Positions 52,171 through 60,042 of a stretch of DNA of 64,000 nucleotides are shown here, one piece after another. A program made the position numbers and the translations under genes. Origin of the DNA: Anaerospora hongkongensis (GTDB lineage: Bacteria; Bacillota; Negativicutes; Sporomusales; DSM-15969). The stretch is from positions 1 to 64,000 of the forward strand of contig NZ_SLUI01000002.1 in the NCBI RefSeq assembly GCF_004339805.1, given 5' to 3'. Below the pieces are notes generated by a model, which searched no databases, was not told the DNA's origin, and saw only the letters and a program-made list of their open reading frames with translations. How positions within the stretch are numbered: position 1 is the first letter of the stretch; every line of letters starts with the position of its first letter.

Positions 52171-52956
52171 TTACTTACCCTGGAATACGGGAAGCCGTTT
52201 TTCTTTAAAAGCAGCTACCCCTTCCTGATGATCCTGAGTCTGCATACAAATAGTTTGAAGATTAGCTTCCAGTTCAAGTGTGCTCTCTAAATCTAAGTTT
52301 CCACTCCGGTTCACCATGGTTTTTATCAGTCCAAGTGAGAATGGAGCTGACAGAGCAAGCCGTGCCGCATATTGATACGTAACGTCTTTAAGCTCAGCAT
52401 CTGCAACTACCCGATTTACTATTTTTAGGCTTAAAGCTGTTTCAGCATCAATGAGATCAGCTGAAAACATTAGTTCTTTTGCTTTATGTACTCCTACAAC
52501 ACGGGGCAATAGGTAAAGGCCACCGCAATCAGGAATTAATCCCACTTTGCTGAAGCTTTGAGCAAAACGAGCTGATTGGGCACAAAAAATAATATCGCAG
52601 GCAAGCGCCATATTAAAGCCGGCTCCCGCTGCCACACCATTAACCATAGCAATTACCGGTTTTTCCATGGACATAATGAGAGTGGCTACCTGTCCTACAT
52701 CAGCAATGAACTTTCTGGCTGTAATAGCATCTGTCAAACTAATCAGATGTCCTAAATCTCCCCCAGCAGTAAAGGCCTTGCCATTGCCTGTCAGGACTAT
52801 TGCTTTGATTGTGTTATCACTTTTTACTTCCTGCAAGCTTCGAATTAATTCGTCCACTAATTCTCGATTGAAAGCATTCATTGCTTCAGGGCGATTGAGT
52901 GTAATGGTGGCAATTCCTTGAACTGCAGTAACTACAACAGTCTTCTTATTTTCCAT
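52171..52956 (-). CDS. Enoyl-CoA hydratase/isomerase family protein
   Basis: A 261-residue crotonase-fold protein. The start is set at ATG 52956 (MENKKTVVV) after GGGAGGG; the frame upstream has no such site. It has ITLNRPEAMNAFN, the oxyanion-hole segment GKAFTAGGDL (about 65-74), MVNGVAAGAGFNMALACD, and a FSKVGLIPDCGGLYLLPR segment with a possible catalytic Asp. A Glu usually present in hydratases is not obvious, so isomerase or other crotonase chemistry remains possible. Confidence 0.88.
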   Translation of the reverse strand: MENKKTVVVTAVQGIATITLNRPEAMNAFNRELVDELIRSLQEVKSDNTIKAIVLTGNGKAFTAGGDLGHLISLTDAITARKFIADVGQVATLIMSMEKPVIAMVNGVAAGAGFNMALACDIIFCAQSARFAQSFSKVGLIPDCGGLYLLPRVVGVHKAKELMFSADLIDAETALSLKIVNRVVADAELKDVTYQYAARLALSAPFSLGLIKTMVNRSGNLDLESTLELEANLQTICMQTQDHQEGVAAFKEKRLPVFQGK

Positions 52957-53076
52957 AGTCAAACCCTCCCATAATTTATTTGTTTGATTTAACTTTATTA
53001 GTAATCCCACAAATAGCCCCTGAAGGCTATTTTGAATATAGGACGTAGCATTTGCAAAAAAACTGCCCTATCATGA

Positions 53077-53123
53077 AAAGTATAAAGAAAAAAGGGGACA
53101 GTCCCCTTTTTTCTTTATACTTT
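53077..53123. repeat. Dispersed palindrome, longest copy
   Basis: A perfect 47-base inverted repeat, AAAGTATAAAGAAAAAAGG (left arm start) mirrored by CCTTTTTTCTTTATACTTT (right arm end), centred at the A at 53100. Could form a strong hairpin in RNA of either strand. Confidence 0.8.
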
Positions 53124-53180
53124 AAATTATTGAGTTCTTTTTCATCTTACTTCTAATACCATATATTATCAAAGTTGAGA

Positions 53181-53186
53181 TATAAT
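53181..53186 (+). promoter_or_regulatory. -10 of the small peptide at 53240
   Basis: TATAAT with a poor -35. The transcript would start at or near the GGGACGAG hairpin at 53193. Confidence 0.45.
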
Positions 53187-53192
53187 GTAAAT

Positions 53193-53214
53193 GGGACGAG
53201 CGTCCACTCGTCCC
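53193..53214 (+). other. 5' hairpin of the small toxin-like mRNA
   Basis: A perfect 8-base stem, GGGACGAG / CTCGTCCC, at the predicted 5' end of the transcript. Such 5' stems are usual in stable type I toxin mRNAs. Confidence 0.6.
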
Positions 53215-53239
53215 AAACTGAATAGGAGGTGATTACAAA

Positions 53240-53329
53240 ATGCGCTTTACGACGAAATGGTTTACTATCACCGTCTCAAGCGGCTTTCTCTGGATGATCT
53301 ATCAAATCATCCGAGAATTCTGGAGGTAA
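53240..53329 (+). CDS. Small hydrophobic peptide, type I toxin-like
   Basis: A 29-residue peptide, MRFTTKWFTITVSSGFLWM then IYQIIREFWR: basic-aromatic ends and one short membrane helix. A strong AGGAGGTGAT lies 7 bases before the ATG. A 5' hairpin (53193-53214) and a downstream stem GCAAAGCGCTCCTG / CAGGGGCGTTTTGC (53346-53380) frame it. A convergent minus-strand promoter with good hexamers lies at 53425-53398, so an antisense RNA is likely. It is unrelated in sequence to the MTVFEAL peptides at 16015 and 16402. Confidence 0.6.
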   Translation: MRFTTKWFTITVSSGFLWMIYQIIREFWR

Positions 53330-53391
53330 CCTCTCTATTCCAAAGGCAAAGCGCTCCTGTTACCAGCAGGGGCGTTTTGCTATATTAACCT
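53330..53391 (-). ncRNA. Possible antisense RNA of the small peptide
   Basis: Predicted from the promoter at 53425-53398 only. It would cover the 3' stem of the peptide mRNA and perhaps its last codons. The 3' end is not defined: no T-run is seen on this strand. Confidence 0.35.
53346..53380 (+). terminator. 3' stem of the small peptide mRNA
   Basis: A 14-base stem with G-T pairs, GCAAAGCGCTCCTG / CAGGGGCGTTTTGC, but no long T tract. Probable terminator or bidirectional stem. Confidence 0.5.
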
Positions 53392-53397
53392 ATGTAT

Positions 53398-53425
53398 ATT
53401 ATACCCTATTTATGTGAGTTGTAAA
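53398..53425 (-). promoter_or_regulatory. Convergent antisense promoter
   Basis: Minus-strand TTTACA (53425-53420), 16-base spacer, TATAAT (53403-53398), pointing into the 3' end of the small peptide gene. Confidence 0.55.
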
Positions 53426-53552
53426 AGAAAATCCTACTTACTCTTCTATTTACCTGATGCAATGCCAAAAAGTAGTTGCTGCAATCTTTTCCTCATTTGC
53501 TATATAGCTCTCACCATCAAAGCTAGTTTGAATACTATCCAAAGCACTTCAA

Positions 53553-53624
53553 TTAGTCCTCTATCTCTAATCCCTTAGCTAGCTCCAAAAAAGCCTCTTG
53601 ATTTGCGGTGATTATATCTTCCAT
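53553..53624 (-). CDS. Possible 23-residue peptide
   Basis: MEDIITANQEAFLELAKGL then EIED, starting 6 bases after the hexapeptide-protein stop. It is acidic and helical. There is no strong ribosome site, so it could be a chance frame or a leftover of a longer gene. Confidence 0.25.
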   Translation of the reverse strand: MEDIITANQEAFLELAKGLEIED

Positions 53625-53630
53625 CAATCA

Positions 53631-54623
53631 TCACTTCGTCAGCTTCTCGCAACTAAGCCGCCACGAAGGCTTTTGCAATTCTTCAGTCAGCGACTCAATA
53701 ATCACTGCCGGAAATCCTTCTACTACCACCCGTTCAGGAAAGTGACTTTTCTGTTTCACCACACTGCCTGCTTTCACTAACGTATTGCTGCTCAGCTTGC
53801 TGTTATCACAAATGATAGCGCCCGGCTCAATGACGCTTCCCCTGCCGATGTGACAGCCATGGATAACGCAGCCCGGCCCGATAATCACTTCATCTTCAAT
53901 GATTAGCTCATTATCGGGCAGTAGGTGCAATACCGTATTCTCCAGTATCTGTACATTGCTGCCAATGCGAATTGGCCCATGGGAATCACCGATTATTTTC
54001 ACACCGGCGCCAATAATTGTTCTTGCGCCTACTGTAACATCACCGGTAATTTCGGCTGAAGGAAATAGTATCGCCTTTTCATCAATTTGTGGATATTTAT
54101 CACCGTAAGCATATAGCTTCCCCATCATATCCCTCTTTTCCGGCAGTTTTTCGATTGTAGTTGCCTGGAATGCAGGCAATGTGATGTCATTGCCCCGCAT
54201 CGTTTTGATCATATTACGGTCCTGTTCAGTGAGCTGGCGGATGACGCGTCCTGGTCTGCCGACGACCACGCTGCCGTCAGGAACGGCCATTCCTTCAGGG
54301 ATTAATGTTCCTTCTCCCAGAATGCACATATCACCAAGCACAGCCCCCGGCATAATCAGTGCGTTATTGCCGATCTCGCAGAGATTGCCAATTGTAGCAC
54401 CGATAACAACCGATTTATGTCCAAAAACCGTTTTAGCCTTAATATGGGTGGGAAAAGCAGCATTGCCGAGAATCACGCTGTTTTCCAGTACATAGCTGCT
54501 ATTCTCAATTGTAATACCTCCCTCATCGGAACGAAGGATTGAACCTTGAGCAATATCCACATCACCGCCAAGCCTCATTTTGCCCAACAGGCAGGCCGAT
54601 TCAGCAAGGCCCCCGGCTAACAT
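53631..54623 (-). CDS. Tandem left-handed beta-helix (gamma-carbonic-anhydrase-like) protein
   Basis: 330 residues of hexapeptide repeats in two domains, about 15-150 and 165-320, each ending in the family-like VVVGRPGRVIRQLTEQD or VVVEGFPAVIIESLTEEL. Gamma-carbonic anhydrases bind metal with three His. Here the N-half keeps GHKS but not the others. The C-half keeps VLH and VIHGCHIG but has GPGC where GH is expected. Neither half alone has a full His triad, so it may be a non-enzymatic partner. It overlaps the Mo enzyme by 7 bases and is probably translationally coupled to it. Confidence 0.8.
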   Translation of the reverse strand: MLAGGLAESACLLGKMRLGGDVDIAQGSILRSDEGGITIENSSYVLENSVILGNAAFPTHIKAKTVFGHKSVVIGATIGNLCEIGNNALIMPGAVLGDMCILGEGTLIPEGMAVPDGSVVVGRPGRVIRQLTEQDRNMIKTMRGNDITLPAFQATTIEKLPEKRDMMGKLYAYGDKYPQIDEKAILFPSAEITGDVTVGARTIIGAGVKIIGDSHGPIRIGSNVQILENTVLHLLPDNELIIEDEVIIGPGCVIHGCHIGRGSVIEPGAIICDNSKLSSNTLVKAGSVVKQKSHFPERVVVEGFPAVIIESLTEELQKPSWRLSCEKLTK

Positions 54624-56635
54624 TGGTCTGTCCTTTCGCCACTGGCCCGCACATTGACTTTGACATCATAAAATGTGCTGCCTCTGCCGCGGTCAGTTAA
54701 ACGCTGCGAGGTAAGAGCATTGGATGAACGGCGGCTGACCGTGTGCTCAAGCCACCATACGCCTTCGGCAACAACCACTCCGGCAGGAACTTTATCAGTA
54801 ATTTTCAATTGGTAAGCTGCCTGCCCCCGTTCATTGTAGGCAATTACCAGCTGGCCGTCTTGTAAATCAAGTTTTCCAGCATCAGCAGCATTCATTTGGA
54901 GAAGCATTTTGTTGCTTTGCGTTAAATCCGCTCTTTCATTAAACGAGGAATTCAGCAAACGTATATCGGGCGAGTTAATCAGCCAAAAATCAGCAGGATC
55001 ACCATAAGGCTGCGTATAGCGAGGCAGCGCCTCTTTTTCCCGGGTATTGAGAATTTCAATCTTGCCCGAAGGCGTATGAAATTTTGTTTTATAGCCTTCA
55101 GGCAGCGGCAATTCCATCGGCAGCCCGGCGTTCAGCTTGTCGACAGGAGCATTGGCCAGCCAGGGCGACGGATTGGCTAAAATACTATCCAGCAGTTCAT
55201 CCGCCGACTGCTTAAAGAACGGTTTATCTATGCCCATTGCTGCTGCCAGGAGGCAAAAAACGTCCCAGTTGGATTTTGCCTGTCCTACCGGCTCAATTAC
55301 AGGCTGGCACCGCTGCATGCAATAGTGGCCGTATGCCCGGTAGAGGTCACTGTGTTCCAGTGAGGTAGTAGCAGGCAGAACAATATCGGCATAAAGAGCA
55401 GTATCCGTCATAAACCGTTCATGAACAACGGTGAACAAGTCTTCCCGCGCCAGCCCCTGGAGCACTCGATTTTGATCAGGTGCTACAATAGCCGGATTAG
55501 AAACATATACATAGAGACTCTTAATGGGAGGATCAGAAAGCTCATTTAAGGCTTCACCGATTTGATTCATATTAATGCTTCGTGTCGGCCTTTCCAGAAA
55601 ATCCTCACGGGTTACCCGGCTGCTGTCAAAGGCACTTCCTGTAGAAATACTGGCCAACAGACCACCGCCTTTTTTTGCCCATGCGCCAACCAGTGCCGGA
55701 AGACAAGTAATGGTCCGGATGGTCATTGCTCCGTTGCCGTATCGTGACATGCCGCTGCCCAGTGTAATAAATGGCGCCCGTGCTGCCGCATATAGTCTTG
55801 CCAGTTCTTCAATCACGGAAGCAGCTATGCCGGTTATTTCGCTGACCACCTCTGGCGAATAATCTGGTAGTATCTTGGCCGCCAGTTCTTCATAGCCTAA
55901 GACAGAAGTATTGATAAAGTCCCGGTCTATCAGGTTATCCCGGGCAATTACATGCATGATGCCTAATGCCAAAGCCCCGTCAGTTCCCGGCCGGATTACA
56001 ATGGTTTTATCAGCAACTTGGGCTGTCCCTGTTTGATAGGTGTCAATCAGCCAGACCTTTGCTCCCCGTTCCTTAGCGATTTTTATATCATGAAGACTGT
56101 GAATACTTGTTGCCAGCGCATGTATTCCCCAGAGAATAATAAAGTCACTGTCCTGCACCTCTGACGGATGAGGGGCCATAGTACTTCCCATGACTGCACC
56201 GTAGCCAACCCCCTTAGCAGGCGAACAAATAGTACGCTCCAGCTGCGATGCGCCAAGGCTATAAAAAAAAGGATGCCCGGCATTGCGCTGGATTTGGCCC
56301 ATCGAACCGGCATAGGAGTACGGTAGAATAGCTTCCGCACCGTATTGGGCAATGATTGACTGCCATTTGCTCTGAATATGTGCAATAGCCTCATCCCAGC
56401 CAATCGGAGTGAATTCGCCGCTTCCCTTGGGACCTGTGCGCAATAAAGGGGTTTCAATGCGCCGCGGAGAATGGACTGTTCTTTCATAGTGATTCATCTT
56501 GGGACAGAGTGTGCCGCGCGTAAAGGGATGCTCGGGATCGCCTTCTACTTTAACGGCCTTGCCTTCGTCAACATGAATGAGCAGTCCGCAAGTGTCCGGA
56601 CAATCATATGGACAGGCGGAGCGGAAAATTTGCAT
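54617..56635 (-). CDS. Molybdopterin oxidoreductase (YoaE-like)
   Basis: 672 residues, DMSO-reductase superfamily. N-terminal [4Fe-4S] ligands C8, C12, C16 and C44 (CPYDCPDTC ... LCPKMNHYERTVHSP) are intact. The Mo ligand is probably Cys137 in ERTICSPAKGVG; a TGA-encoded selenocysteine is not needed. The C-terminal MoCo-binding domain ends with NSSFNERADLTQSNKMLLQM. There is no Tat signal, so it is cytoplasmic. The substrate is unknown; B. subtilis YoaE, which it resembles, is also uncharacterised as far as can be said here. It is coupled to the hexapeptide-repeat gene. Confidence 0.9.
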   Translation of the reverse strand: MQIFRSACPYDCPDTCGLLIHVDEGKAVKVEGDPEHPFTRGTLCPKMNHYERTVHSPRRIETPLLRTGPKGSGEFTPIGWDEAIAHIQSKWQSIIAQYGAEAILPYSYAGSMGQIQRNAGHPFFYSLGASQLERTICSPAKGVGYGAVMGSTMAPHPSEVQDSDFIILWGIHALATSIHSLHDIKIAKERGAKVWLIDTYQTGTAQVADKTIVIRPGTDGALALGIMHVIARDNLIDRDFINTSVLGYEELAAKILPDYSPEVVSEITGIAASVIEELARLYAAARAPFITLGSGMSRYGNGAMTIRTITCLPALVGAWAKKGGGLLASISTGSAFDSSRVTREDFLERPTRSINMNQIGEALNELSDPPIKSLYVYVSNPAIVAPDQNRVLQGLAREDLFTVVHERFMTDTALYADIVLPATTSLEHSDLYRAYGHYCMQRCQPVIEPVGQAKSNWDVFCLLAAAMGIDKPFFKQSADELLDSILANPSPWLANAPVDKLNAGLPMELPLPEGYKTKFHTPSGKIEILNTREKEALPRYTQPYGDPADFWLINSPDIRLLNSSFNERADLTQSNKMLLQMNAADAGKLDLQDGQLVIAYNERGQAAYQLKITDKVPAGVVVAEGVWWLEHTVSRRSSNALTSQRLTDRGRGSTFYDVKVNVRASGERTDQC

Positions 56636-56707
56636 GACATTTTCTCCTTTACTTTTGAGAATGTGGTTGAGGTTATTTTCGTGCTTTTTCGATTTGTTTC
56701 CTGCTCC

Positions 56708-56729
56708 AAAAAGGGGACTGTCCCCTTTT
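56708..56729. repeat. Dispersed palindrome, GGGGACTGTCCCC core
   Basis: AAAAAGGGGAC / GTCCCCTTTT with a central T instead of A, upstream of the Mo enzyme. Confidence 0.65.
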
Positions 56730-56743
56730 CTGCCCAGTGAATA

Positions 56744-56788
56744 AATAAGAAAGAAGTCTTTTCGCTTAGAAAAGACTTCTTTCTTATT
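56744..56788 (-). terminator. Terminator of the DAACS symporter
   Basis: AATAAGAAAGAAGTCTTTT paired with AAAAGACTTCTTTCTTATT, loop of six bases, with T-rich flanks, 40 bases after the symporter stop. Confidence 0.75.
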
Positions 56789-56827
56789 GTTGCCATAACG
56801 CTGATTTCTTACTATTTATCAATTTAA

Positions 56828-58093
56828 TTATGCTTGCAAGTGTTGTTGCTTGGCAATAAGCTGCTGTTCTTCCATTGCAAGCAGTTCTTCCTCGGTTTTA
56901 CCAAGCACACCTTCCCATTTAGCAACCATAATGGCCGCTACCGAATTGCCGATAACATTAAAACCGGTACGTCCCATATCCATAAAACGGTCTACACCAA
57001 TGAGTACGGCAATACCATCGAGCGGCATTCCAAGTGAAGTAAACACCGTGGCAAGCACGACCAGCGAAGCTGCCGGCACGCTGGCGGTTCCCTTGCTGGC
57101 AATTAGGATGGTTACGAAGATAGCGCCTTTCGTTGCCAGCGACATTTCGATACCATAAGCTTCCGTCAGAAAAGAGAATGCCAGGGCCTGATAGAGAGTC
57201 GATCCGTCTAGATTAAAAGTATAGCCCAGAGGCAGCACGAATGAGGCGATCCGGTTAGGCACACCATTCTCTTCGAGGATTTTCATGTGTACAGGCAGTG
57301 TCACCTCGGAGGAAGTGGTAACAAAAGCAAGTAGAAAGGGCTCAAGAATTTTTTTAAACATTTGCTGTGGATTGATAGCAGTAAAGAACTGGAGAAATAC
57401 CCAAAAGATCCCTAACATAATTGCCAAACCGAGATAGAGAACACCCACCATTTTAGCAAGGCCGAATAACACATTCAGTCCTTGTGTAGCCAATACCCAG
57501 GCCATAACACCGGCAACGCCGATCGGGGCAAAGGCTATAATACCAGCTGTAAGCTTGAATAAGGCCTGAAACACTGCATCAAAGAAAGCAATCACAACTT
57601 GTGCTTTTTCACCAATATTCCCTAGGGCAATCCCGAAGGTTACAGCAAAAAAGATAATAGGTAAAATCTTACCTCCTGCAGCGGCTTCAACCACATTCGT
57701 AGGAATAATGTCCAGAAAAAACTGTACCCAGTTAACTGAAGTCTGGAGATTTTTTGGAATCTCACCAGTTGCCTTCAGCGTGACACCTGCAGCAGGGTGA
57801 AAAATATCATTGAGTGCTATTCCTAAAATGACGGCAAATGAAGTGGCTACAAAAAACCAGAACAAGGATTTGGCTACCATTCTCCCAAATTTGCGGATGT
57901 CACCGCCAACCTTTACCACTGCCAATAGAATTGCCGTAAATACTAACGGTACGACAATCATACGAATAGCCCGAATAAAAGCATCTCCCAGCGGTTTCAG
58001 TTGAGCACCGAACTTGGGTGTTAACAAACCAATGGCAATACCAATCACCATACCAACAATAATTTGCTGCCACAAGGGTACTTTTTTGAACAT
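56828..58093 (-). CDS. Dicarboxylate/amino acid:cation symporter (DAACS)
   Basis: A 421-residue inner-membrane symporter of the GltP/DctA family. Motifs: IRMIVVPLVFTAILLAVV, the Ser-rich hairpin TTSSEVTLPVHMKILEENGV, TFNLDGSTLYQALA and GVDRFMDMGRTGFNVIGNSVAA, which hold the substrate and sodium sites. The substrate is glutamate/aspartate or C4-dicarboxylate, not distinguishable here. It is flanked by terminators on both sides, so it is monocistronic. Confidence 0.92.
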   Translation of the reverse strand: MFKKVPLWQQIIVGMVIGIAIGLLTPKFGAQLKPLGDAFIRAIRMIVVPLVFTAILLAVVKVGGDIRKFGRMVAKSLFWFFVATSFAVILGIALNDIFHPAAGVTLKATGEIPKNLQTSVNWVQFFLDIIPTNVVEAAAGGKILPIIFFAVTFGIALGNIGEKAQVVIAFFDAVFQALFKLTAGIIAFAPIGVAGVMAWVLATQGLNVLFGLAKMVGVLYLGLAIMLGIFWVFLQFFTAINPQQMFKKILEPFLLAFVTTSSEVTLPVHMKILEENGVPNRIASFVLPLGYTFNLDGSTLYQALAFSFLTEAYGIEMSLATKGAIFVTILIASKGTASVPAASLVVLATVFTSLGMPLDGIAVLIGVDRFMDMGRTGFNVIGNSVAAIMVAKWEGVLGKTEEELLAMEEQQLIAKQQHLQA

Positions 58094-58138
58094 AAGCCAG
58101 CCTCCTTTAATTTGGCATTACCGCTGATAAAGACAAAA

Positions 58139-58172
58139 ATGGTGCCTTGCAGAAAGCTGCAAGACACCATCG
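58139..58172 (-). terminator. Terminator of the pur operon
   Basis: ATGGTGTCTTGCAG / CTGCAAGGCACCAT (one mismatch) with TTTTTGTCTTT on the minus strand, after the DUF456 gene. Confidence 0.75.
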
Positions 58173-58223
58173 TCTTTGGCGAAGAATGATCTATTTAAAT
58201 TATGGCAAAGCTGGTGAATAATG

Positions 58224-58748
58224 TCAATACATTTTATTCCAGATGAGATTAACCACTATCGTTATTGCCATTGCAATAGCAATTGCCATTTTTACCACCA
58301 TACCGGCTACTTGCCCAGCCAAAACACTTTTTGCCACCCGGTGGGACTGATCGCGATTGCCGGTAATCAGGTATTCTGCGAGATAACTTGCACCAAAAGC
58401 TCCGGCAAAGGCTCCAAACAAAGAGCCGATAATCGGCAGCACTGCCGTACCTGCCACCGCTCCGGCAATGCCACCGATAAAAGCAGCCACCGTAGCCAGT
58501 GTAGAGGCCTTTTGTTTGCGTGCTCCTAAAGCACCGGCAATGAATTCCACGATCTCGCCGGCAAGCAGTAAGCCGAGCAGCAGCAGCACCAGATTTACCG
58601 TAAAGCCGGTAAAATCGTAATAGAAACCGTAACCCAAAGCAGCAAAGAAGATCAGCCAATTGCCGGGCAGACCAATTACGGTAAGGAAAAAGCCCCCCAG
58701 CAAAATGATGAGCATCACGATATTTAACATCCAGCCGCCTACATCCAT
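58224..58748 (-). CDS. DUF456 membrane protein
   Basis: 174 residues of a small membrane protein with about five segments. The signature FFLTVIGLPGNWLIFFAALGYG and the Gly-Ala-rich GGIAGAVAGTAVLPIIGSLFGAFAGAFGASYLAE are DUF456. Function unknown. It follows purD by 15 bases and is probably the last gene of the purine operon. Confidence 0.82.
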   Translation of the reverse strand: MDVGGWMLNIVMLIILLGGFFLTVIGLPGNWLIFFAALGYGFYYDFTGFTVNLVLLLLGLLLAGEIVEFIAGALGARKQKASTLATVAAFIGGIAGAVAGTAVLPIIGSLFGAFAGAFGASYLAEYLITGNRDQSHRVAKSVLAGQVAGMVVKMAIAIAMAITIVVNLIWNKMY

Positions 58749-58763
58749 TGTGACACCTGCCTG

Positions 58764-60032
58764 TTACCGTCTTAACGCGCGATGAGCAATGTCACGGCGA
58801 TAGTGCATTTCACTAAATTGAATTTCCGGGATAGCACCATACACTTTATCCACGGCAGCCGCAATGCTCCCGCTCACCGCTGTCACGCCCAGGACCCGGC
58901 CTCCGGCGGTAACAACGCTGCCTTTATCGGTGGCAGTACCGGCATGGAATACCAGTGCTCCCTGTTGTTCTGCATGTTCAAGACCGCTAATGACATGTCC
59001 TTTCTGGTACCAGCCGGGATAACCGCCTGCAGCCAAAACGACACACACAGCCGCTTCCTCAGCCCACTCAATGGCAGTATCTGCAAGCGTGCCATTGACG
59101 CATGCCAGCAGAACGGTCAGCAAATCCGTCTTGAGCAGCGGCAAGACCACCTGGGTCTCCGGATCGCCGAAACGGGCATTAAATTCTACTACCTTGGGAC
59201 CTTCAGCCGTGATCATTAAGCCTGCATAAAGGCAACCCTTATAAAGGCAGCCTTCTTTACGCATAGCCTCAACGGCAGGCTGTAAAACTTCGCGGACAAT
59301 CTGCTGTTTTAAAGCTTCCGTCACAACCGGAGCGGGAGCATACGTTCCCATTCCGCCCGTATTAGGCCCTTCATCATTGTCAAAAATACGCTTATGATCC
59401 TGCGCGGCTACCATCGGTACTACCGTATAACCGTCAGTAAAGGCCAGCAGCGAAGCCTCTTCGCCTTCCATAAACTCCTCGATTACCAGAACAGTACCGG
59501 CATCGCCGAAGATGCGCTCCGTCATCATTGTATCTACGGCAGCAACCGCCTCATCGACAGAAAGGGCCACCACTACCCCTTTTCCGGCTGCCAGGCCGTC
59601 AGCCTTCACAACAATCGGTGCTCCCTGTTCCCGGATATACGCCTTGGCTTCTTCCGCAGAGGTAAATGTCGCGTAACGGGCGCTGGGGATGCCGTATTTT
59701 TGCATTAAATCCTTGGCAAAGGTCTTTGAGCCTTCAATTTGGGCCGCCGCCTGCGAAGGGCCAAAGACGGCCAGTCCCAGCCTGGCAAAAGTATCACAAA
59801 TTCCATTCACCAGGGGTATCTCAGGGCCAACTACGGTCAAACCGATATTCTGCTCCCTGGCAAACCGGGCCAGCGCCGCATTGTCGGTTATATCCATGTC
59901 AACACAATGGGCCAGCGCCGCAATGCCGGGATTACCGGGGATGCAATATATTTCCTCTACTTCAGGACTTTGAGACAGCTTCCACACTAAAGCATGCTCG
60001 CGGCCGCCGCCGCCAATAACCAGTATGCGCAT
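58764..60032 (-). CDS. purD: Phosphoribosylamine-glycine ligase
   Basis: 422 residues, ATP-grasp enzyme that makes GAR. The start is ATG 60032 (MRILVIGGGGREHAL) after AGGAGG; the frame upstream overlaps purH without need. It has GPEIPLVNGICD, KADGLAAGKGVVVA, EEFMEGEEASLLAF, PNTGGMGTYAP and FNARFGDPETQVVL in order. Confidence 0.97.
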   Translation of the reverse strand: MRILVIGGGGREHALVWKLSQSPEVEEIYCIPGNPGIAALAHCVDMDITDNAALARFAREQNIGLTVVGPEIPLVNGICDTFARLGLAVFGPSQAAAQIEGSKTFAKDLMQKYGIPSARYATFTSAEEAKAYIREQGAPIVVKADGLAAGKGVVVALSVDEAVAAVDTMMTERIFGDAGTVLVIEEFMEGEEASLLAFTDGYTVVPMVAAQDHKRIFDNDEGPNTGGMGTYAPAPVVTEALKQQIVREVLQPAVEAMRKEGCLYKGCLYAGLMITAEGPKVVEFNARFGDPETQVVLPLLKTDLLTVLLACVNGTLADTAIEWAEEAAVCVVLAAGGYPGWYQKGHVISGLEHAEQQGALVFHAGTATDKGSVVTAGGRVLGVTAVSGSIAAAVDKVYGAIPEIQFSEMHYRRDIAHRALRR

Positions 60033-60042
60033 GGCAATCCTC

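Noticed and set aside
54617..56635. Selenocysteine in the Mo enzyme
   Set aside because: No in-frame TGA occurs; Cys137 is in the position expected for the Mo ligand.
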